Of a DNA stretch of 64,000 bases, positions 58,500 to 64,000 are shown in pieces; within the stretch, counting starts at the first letter, position 1, and every line of letters starts with the position of its first letter. The notes beneath the pieces were generated by a model. It had not been told where the DNA came from and did not search any database. It saw only the letters and a program-made list of their open reading frames with translations. Made by a program: the position numbers and the translations under genes. The DNA is from Nicotiana tabacum (Eukaryota; Streptophyta; Magnoliopsida; Solanales; Solanaceae): assembly GCF_000715075.1 (NCBI RefSeq), contig NC_134097.1, forward strand, positions 128,400,997-128,464,996, read 5' to 3'.

Positions 58500-59822
58500 A
58501 TACCAGAATTCAAACACGTACCTTATGGTTGTAATGTCCCAGTCGGACCCTTCTCTGGAGGAGGAAATAAGTAAGGATATCTAGACTTCATGTCTTCCTC
58601 GGCCTCCCAAGTCATTTCTCCCACATTGTTGTTTCTCCAAAGTACTTTCACGGAGGCTACCTCCTTATTCCGTAGCTTATGGATTTGTCAGTCTAGGATG
58701 GCAACCGGAATTTTCTCGTATGACAAGTCCTCTGTAATCTATACATCATCCGTGAGCACCACTCTGGTAGGATAGCCAATGCACTTCCGTAACATAGATA
58801 CATGAAAAAACAGATGGACAAACTCCAATTCCGAGGGAAATTCTAACTTATAAGCTATTTGGCCCACTCTCCGAATGATCCTATAAGGCCCAATATCCTG
58901 TGGGCTAAGTTTACCTTTCTTGCCAAACCTCATCACACCCTTCATAGGTGACACCATTAAGAATACCCAGTCATCAACCCTGAACTCTAAGTCTTGTCGA
59001 TGTACGTTAGAATATGACTTCTGACGAATCTGAGCTGTCAATAGTCGATCCCAGATAAGCTTTACTTTTTATATGGCTTGTTGAGCCAGGTCTGGCTCAT
59101 GTAATCCAGATTCTCCAACATCAAACCACCCTATAGGCAACCTACACTTTCGACCGTAAAGAGCTTCGTATAGAGCCATCTGAATACTGGAATGGTAACT
59201 ATTATTATACGCAAACTCAATAAGCGGCAGATGATCATCCCAGCTACCTTTGAAGTCTATTACACAAGCTCGTAACATATCCTCCAGTATCTGAATAGTA
59301 CACTTAGCCTGTCCGTTTGTCTGGGGATGAAATGTTGTACTAAAACTTACTTGAGTCCCCAATCTTTTTTTGAAGGACCTCCAGAAGTTAGCTGTAAATT
59401 GAACTCCTCTATCCGAGATAATAAATACAGGGACACCATGCAGTCGTACTATCTCCTTAATATAAAGCCTTGCATAATCCTTTGAGGAATATGTAGTCCT
59501 AATGGGCAGAAAATGGGATGACTTTGTAAGCCTATCAACAATCACCCATATCGAATTGAACTTACGCTAGGTACGAGGTAAGCCTATGATGAAATCCATA
59601 TTGATTATTTCCAATTTCCAAGTCAGAATCTCCATAGCCTGCAATAACCCATCGGGTTTCTGATGCTCAATCTTAACCTGCTGACAGTTAGGACACTGCG
59701 CAACAAACTCTGCTATATCTTTTTTCTTTCTATCCCACCAATATACTTCCCTGATATCATGATATATCTTTGTTGCTCCGGGATGGATATAATAATGAGA
59801 ATAGTGAGTTTCTCCCATAACC
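58500..59822 (-). pseudogene. Chromovirus #2 integrase and chromodomain
   Basis: 59818-59570 carries the zinc module (HYYIHPG ... CPNCQQVK) and the first catalytic Asp in INMDFIIGLPR. 59545-59069 has 'VDRLTKSSHFLPIRTTYSSK', the second Asp in IISDRGVQF, and NGQAKCTIQ where relatives have Glu in place of Lys (59303-59305). 59041-58739 has the GPY/F module ('KLSPQDIGPYRIIRRVGQIA'). The chromodomain follows at about 58735-58560: ITEDLSYE, then KVLWRNN and MTWEAEEDMKSRYP. The chromodomain would guide insertion by binding modified histone. The Lys substitution and stops make this copy inactive. Confidence 0.87.
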
Positions 59823-60417
59823 TACCAACGCAGCCATGCAACATTAGGCACACATAATCACCCTTGATATTTGAGGACCCCATCTTCTATAATTTCAAAC
59901 GGTGACTTCTTTTTCTGAGGGGTGGTATCCCTATAATGAACCAACACAGGATCCTCGTACTAGCGTTCTTTTACTTCAGTTACTAAAGAGGATGTTGTCG
60001 TATCCTGAATAGTAATTCCAATACCACCTGAGTCCAGTAACCGAACTCCAAGACTAGCAAGCTGATGAACCTTATGGGCTATTTCCCTCTTTTCTGGCTG
60101 CAAATACGACAGGCTACCCATAGAACTACGGCTAAGGACGTCGGCTACTACGTTCGCCTTTCCCAGATGGTATAAAATATCAACATCATAGTCTTTAAGT
60201 AGCTCCAACCATCTTCTTTACATAAATTCAATTCCTTTTGCATGAAGATATACTGGAGGCTCTTATGATCCGTATAGATATCAACAAGAATGCCATACAA
60301 GTAGTGCCTTCACATCTTTAGTGCATGAATCACTGCGGCTAACTCTAAATCGTGATTCGGGTAATTCTTCTCATGCTTTCTCAGTTGTCTAGAAGCATAA
60401 GCTACAACCTTACCATG
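59823..60417 (-). pseudogene. Chromovirus #2 RNase H C-terminal part and linker
   Basis: Minus-strand residues '[20 protein letters not shown]' and 'YTDHKSLQYIF' follow the RT-RH frame after a stop at 60418. 60208-59960 reads '[20 protein letters not shown]' and VADVLSRSS, the end of RNase H with the conserved N-x-x-A-D-x-L-S-R. The linker to integrase continues to 59823 with stops. Confidence 0.75.
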
Positions 60418-61592
60418 CTACATCAGTACACAACCCAACCCAATGCACGAAATGTCACAATAGATCACATAACCATTGATCCCTTTTGGGATCGTTAGAA
60501 CCGGTGCTGAAGTTAATTTGTCCTTTAATGCCTGGAAACTCCGTTCGCAAGCATCAGTCCGTTGAAACTTTGCTCCCTTCTGAGTCAACTTTGTCAAAGG
60601 TGCTGAAAGGGAAGAAAATCCCTCTACAAATCTCCTATAATAACCTGCCAAACCGAGAAAGCTACGAATCTCTGTCAGTGTCATGGGTCTAGGCCAAGTC
60701 TTTACTGCCTCAATCTTTTGTGTATCCACCCGAATGCCTTCACCCAAAATTATATGCCCAAGGAAAGCTACAGAGTTTAACCAAAATTCACATTTAGAGA
60801 ATTTTGCATACAGCTTTCCTTTTTGTAGAACTATGAGCACAGTACACAGATGATCTGCATGCTCAATTTCTGAACGAGAATACACCAATATATAATCGAT
60901 AAAAACAATTACGAACAGATCTAAAAAGGGCTTGAACACATGGTTTATCAAATCCATGAATACTGCTGGGGCATTAGTCAAACCAAACGACATAAAATGA
61001 AACTCAAAGTGCCCGTATCTGGTCCTGAATGTTGTCTTTGGAATATCTTCCTCCTTAACCCTTACCTGATGGTACCCGGACCTCAAGTCTATCTTTAAAA
61101 AATACTTGGCACCTTGCAACTGATCAAATAAATCATCAATCCTTGGGAGCAGGTACATATTCTTGATTGTCACCTTATTCAACTGTCTATAATCAATACA
61201 CATCCGTAAGGAACCATTTTTTTCCTCACAAATAACACAGGTGCCCCCCACGGTGATGTACTAGTCCTAATAAAGCCTTTTTCAAGAAAGTCTTTTAGTT
61301 GTTCCTTTAACTCTTTCAGCTCTGCGAGGGCCATTCTATAGGGAGGAATGGATATTGGATGAGTATCTGGTAGTAGGTCAATAGCAAACTCAATTTCTCG
61401 CTCTGGTGAAAGACCTGTAAGCTCATCGGGAAACTCATTAACCACAGGGATGGACTGAATAGTTGATAACGCTACTTCCACATCTTGAACCCAAACTAAG
61501 TGATAAATACAGCCCTTTCTAATCATCTTCCTTGCCTTGAGATAGGAAATAAATTTTTCTCTCGGCGACGCCGTATTACCTTTCCACTCCAA
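60418..61592 (-). pseudogene. Chromovirus #2 reverse transcriptase
   Basis: 61592-61179 holds the PR-RT junction and RT start ('LLPDTHPISIPPYRMALAEL', '[17 protein letters not shown]'). After a frameshift, 61251-60418 continues with '[20 protein letters not shown]', '[20 protein letters not shown]', '[20 protein letters not shown]', '[15 protein letters not shown]', '[17 protein letters not shown]' and the RNase H start [14 protein letters not shown]. The catalytic box reads FIDYILVYS: the second Asp of FIDD is Tyr. It copied RNA into DNA when intact. Confidence 0.88.
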
Positions 61593-61906
61593 AATAGGTT
61601 CCCCTGGAAATTGAAATCAGACTATGTTTGATCTACAATCAATGTTGGCATGACAAGAAGCCAACCAATCCATACCTATTATAACATCAAATTCTACCAT
61701 ATCCAACTCGATTAGGTTCGCTACGGTAGCTCGAATGTGAACTACTATTATACAACCCATATATACTTGCTTAGCTATCACCGAGTCCCTAACAGGTGTA
61801 GACACCTCAAAAGGTTTAACCAATTCAGGTTTTATGTTAAACTTACTAGCAACCAACGGAGTAACGTATGATAAAGTGCAACCTGGGTCAATTAGTGCAT
61901 GTACAT
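61593..61906 (-). pseudogene. Chromovirus #2 protease fragment
   Basis: 61856-61617 reads 'MVASKFNIKPELVKPFEVST' and 'MVEFDVIIGMDWLASCHANI', matching the protease of chromovirus #1. On the minus strand an LIDPG active-site remnant is at about 61899-61885. The sequence stops being chromovirus at 61903-61906. Confidence 0.78.
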
Positions 61907-63310
61907 GTGCCTAGAATTCAGAATGAGTTTGCCGATGCATTGGCCACTTTATCATCCATGATATAGCATCTAGATAAGAATTACATTGGTCATATCCCGG
62001 TGAGAATTCATAATCGGCCAGCATATTATGCCCATGTTGAAGAAGAAACATATGAAAAACCTTGGTTCCATGACATCAAGGAGTATTTGGCGAAAGGAGA
62101 TTATCCGGAGCAAGCAAACCACACTCAGAAGCGCACACTCCGGAGGTTGTCCAATCACTTCTTCCACAGCGGGGGAAATTTGTACAGTAGAACTCCTGAT
62201 TTGGGACTACTAAGATGTGTCGACGCAAAAGAGGCTTCTAAGCTACTTGAGGAAATACATGATGGGACCTGCGGCCCACATATGAATGGTTTTTTCTTAT
62301 CCAAGAAGATACTCAGGGCGGGTTACTTTTGGATGACCATGGAGACAGACTGCATCCAGTATGTCCGCAAAAGCTACCACCGCCAAGTGCATGCCGATAT
62401 GATAAAAGTACTGCCAAATGAGCTTAACACAATAAGCTCACCTTGGCCATTTGCCGCCTGGGGAATGGATATCATCGATCTGATCGAACCCACTGCTTCA
62501 AACGGGCACAGGTTTATTCTAATAGCCATTGATTACTTCACAAAATGGGTAGAGGTTGCATCTTACAAAGTTCTAACCAAGAAAGTCGTCGTAGAATTTG
62601 TCAAAGATCGTATTGTTTGCTGATTCAGAGCTCCCAAGTTTATTGTCACCGATAATGCCGCCAATCTTAACAGTGATCTGATGAAAGCCATGTGTGAAAC
62701 TTTCAAAATCAAGCACAAGAATTCCACAGCCTATAGACCTCAGATGAATGGAGTCGTAGAAGCCGCCAACAAAAACATCAAGAAAATACTAAGGAAGATG
62801 GTAGAAAACCAAAAACAATGGCACGAAAAGCTTCCTTTTGCTCTATTGGGATACCGAACTATAGTGCACACATCAACCGGAGCAACTCCCTACATGCTGG
62901 TTTATGGTACCGAGGCTGTCATCCCAGCCGAGGTAGAGATTCCTTTTTTAAGAATCATACAGGAAGCTGAACTCAGTGATGCAGAATGGATAAGGAGCTG
63001 CTATGAATAATTAGCCCTCATAGATGGAAAAAGGATGAACGCAGTATGTCACGGTCAGCTTTACTAGAACAGAATGTCTAGAGCTTTCAACAAAAGGGTC
63101 AGACCAAGGCAATTTGCACCGGGACAGTTAGTGCTGAAGAAGATCTTCCCACACCAAGATGAAGCCAAAGGGAAATTCTCTCCCAACTGGCAAGGTCCTT
63201 ACATGGTTCATAGGGTGGTGACAGGAGGAGCACTCATACTTGCAGAAATGGATGGAGAAATTTGGCCAAAACCATTCAATTCAGACGTAGTCAGAAGATA
63301 CTATGCTTAG
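61907..63310 (+). pseudogene. Second Ogre-like copy: end of RNase H and integrase
   Basis: It starts inside the second RNase H (RIQNEFADALATL equivalent, about 61912-61955) and stays in one frame to TAG at 63308-63310, with stops at 62621, 63008 and about 63065. The integrase zinc module has lost its CxxC (VRKSYHRQ where the other copy has VQKCHQCQ). The core keeps Asp in GMDIIDLIEP (62462), Asp in TDNAANLNSD, and Glu in NGVVEAANKN. The tail has 'MSRAFNKRVRPRQFAPGQLV' and 'NWQGPYMVHRVVTGG'. It is diverged from the copy at 35111-36416 but collinear with it. Confidence 0.87.
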
Positions 63311-64000
63311 ACTATTTACATTTACTCATCTTATGTATTGAACTACGCTTGACCTGATTCCCATTTAAGAGGGGATATGTAGGCAGCCTTATGGGTTCGG
63401 TCATATCATAATAAAATTTCCATTTCCCCCAAAATCAGAAACTTGGGCAGAATTTTGAGGAGGACCCTCAAAATTTCGGAGCAAGTCCATCTAACGCCAA
63501 CATATGTCAGACGGTTAGAAATCGGGTAAGAAACTGGGGCAAAATTTTGAGAAGGATTCTCAAAATTTCGAGGAAGGATCAACAATGCTCGTTACCTGTG
63601 AACGGCCGAAGGATCATCTACCAAACTGGGACAGAATTTTGAGGAGGACCCTCAAAATTCTAACATGAGGAAGCGGCAATGTCTCTGAAATATGTTACAA
63701 TCACTAGTTTATCTAAAAATACTTGATATTTCACTATGTTTTCCAAAAAAAACTCTATTTTTATAAATAATTGCATATTTTTTGAAAACTCCATTTCTGT
63801 AACAGCCAGGTGTTACCTAGGGAAACTCGAAAGGGCCTTCAGATCGGACAAAGCAAGGCCAGCAGACAGAAGCACGAATCAACCTCCCCCTCACAAACTC
63901 ATAATTTTTCTTGGAACACAGGCACATTTGACGTAGTGATAGCATTAGCAAACATGTATACACAAAGCAAAATCACTATCAAACAGGCCATCAGACATCG
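63311..64000 (+). other. Second Ogre-like copy: 3' untranslated region
   Basis: Three hairpins of the GAATTTTGAGG family at 63450-63476, 63542-63568 and 63634-63660. The stretch 63830-63930 matches 36850-36960 ('CAAAGCAA', 'CCTCACAAACTCATAATTTTTCTT'-type words), so the copy continues past the window and its hairpin array, if present, lies outside. No coding frame. Confidence 0.75.

Larger units (their letters stand above)
56354..61906 (-). mobile_element. Chromovirus #2 (Tekay/Del-like Ty3/gypsy), 5'-truncated
   Basis: On the minus strand it has protease (partial), RT, RNase H, integrase, chromodomain, hairpin, polypurine tract and 3' LTR. The left end sits inside the LTR of chromovirus #1, so it is the younger of the two. 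Its gag and 5' LTR are missing because the right side is joined to a truncated Ogre at 61903-61906. Only the left flank of its target site (CATTT, 56349-56353) can be read. Assignment to the chromovirus branch rests on the chromodomain. Confidence 0.88.

Overview
The window is plant nuclear DNA made almost entirely of nested LTR retrotransposons. The elements seen are Ogre/Tat-type and chromovirus-type Ty3/gypsy elements with multi-kilobase LTRs, plus one RTE-like LINE tail with a (TTG)n end. This mix points to a large dicot genome, most likely Solanaceae (Nicotiana-like); that assignment is inference from family resemblance. I find no host gene, tRNA or rRNA gene that I can support. All coding regions are decayed gag/pol or accessory ORFs with stops, frameshifts and lost catalytic residues.

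Left part (1-9410): a 3.1-kb element with 375-bp LTRs (104-3194) sits in what looks like a diverged Ogre-family LTR (1-103 plus 3195-6690). This is followed by a truncated LTR of the same family in inverted orientation (6691-9410). The 3.1-kb element carries a gag start and then, in the same frame, a long ORF that is not pol.

Core (9411-56353): the oldest recognisable host is a minus-strand chromovirus (#1), with its LTR at 55376-56353, gag-PR at 53323-55181 and RT at 42820-43407. Its RT was entered by a minus-strand Tat-like element (9411-12585 and 42622-42819). That element's LTR was entered by a 30-kb plus-strand Ogre-like element (12586-42621, 4.2-4.6 kb LTRs, near-match TSD AGCT[T/C]). 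The Ogre protease region was in turn entered by a 9.3-kb non-autonomous element (23355-32674, two 2687-bp LTRs, perfect TSD ACAAC). A separate non-autonomous Tat-like element (43408-53317, perfect TSD AACTC) also entered chromovirus #1. It has gag and PR plus a multi-exon antisense ORF with its own TATA box, but no RT or integrase.

Right part (56354-64000): a second minus-strand chromovirus (56354-61906; LTR, chromodomain, INT, RNase H, RT, part of PR) entered the LTR of the first. It is cut off in PR and joined, at a 4-bp microhomology, to the RNase H-integrase end of a second Ogre-like copy that runs out of the window.

The most unusual signals are arrays of short hairpins whose two arms change together from unit to unit. 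One is a 22-unit array in the Ogre 3' untranslated region (37068-37727). Another is a four-unit array in the LTR of the non-autonomous element (25193-25343 and 31826-31976). A third hairpin type lies just downstream of integrase in both Ogre copies. Also notable is the match of cis-signals (LTR ends, PBS and leader, PPT with upstream hairpin) between the protein-less 9.3-kb element and the chromoviruses, which suggests mobilisation in trans.
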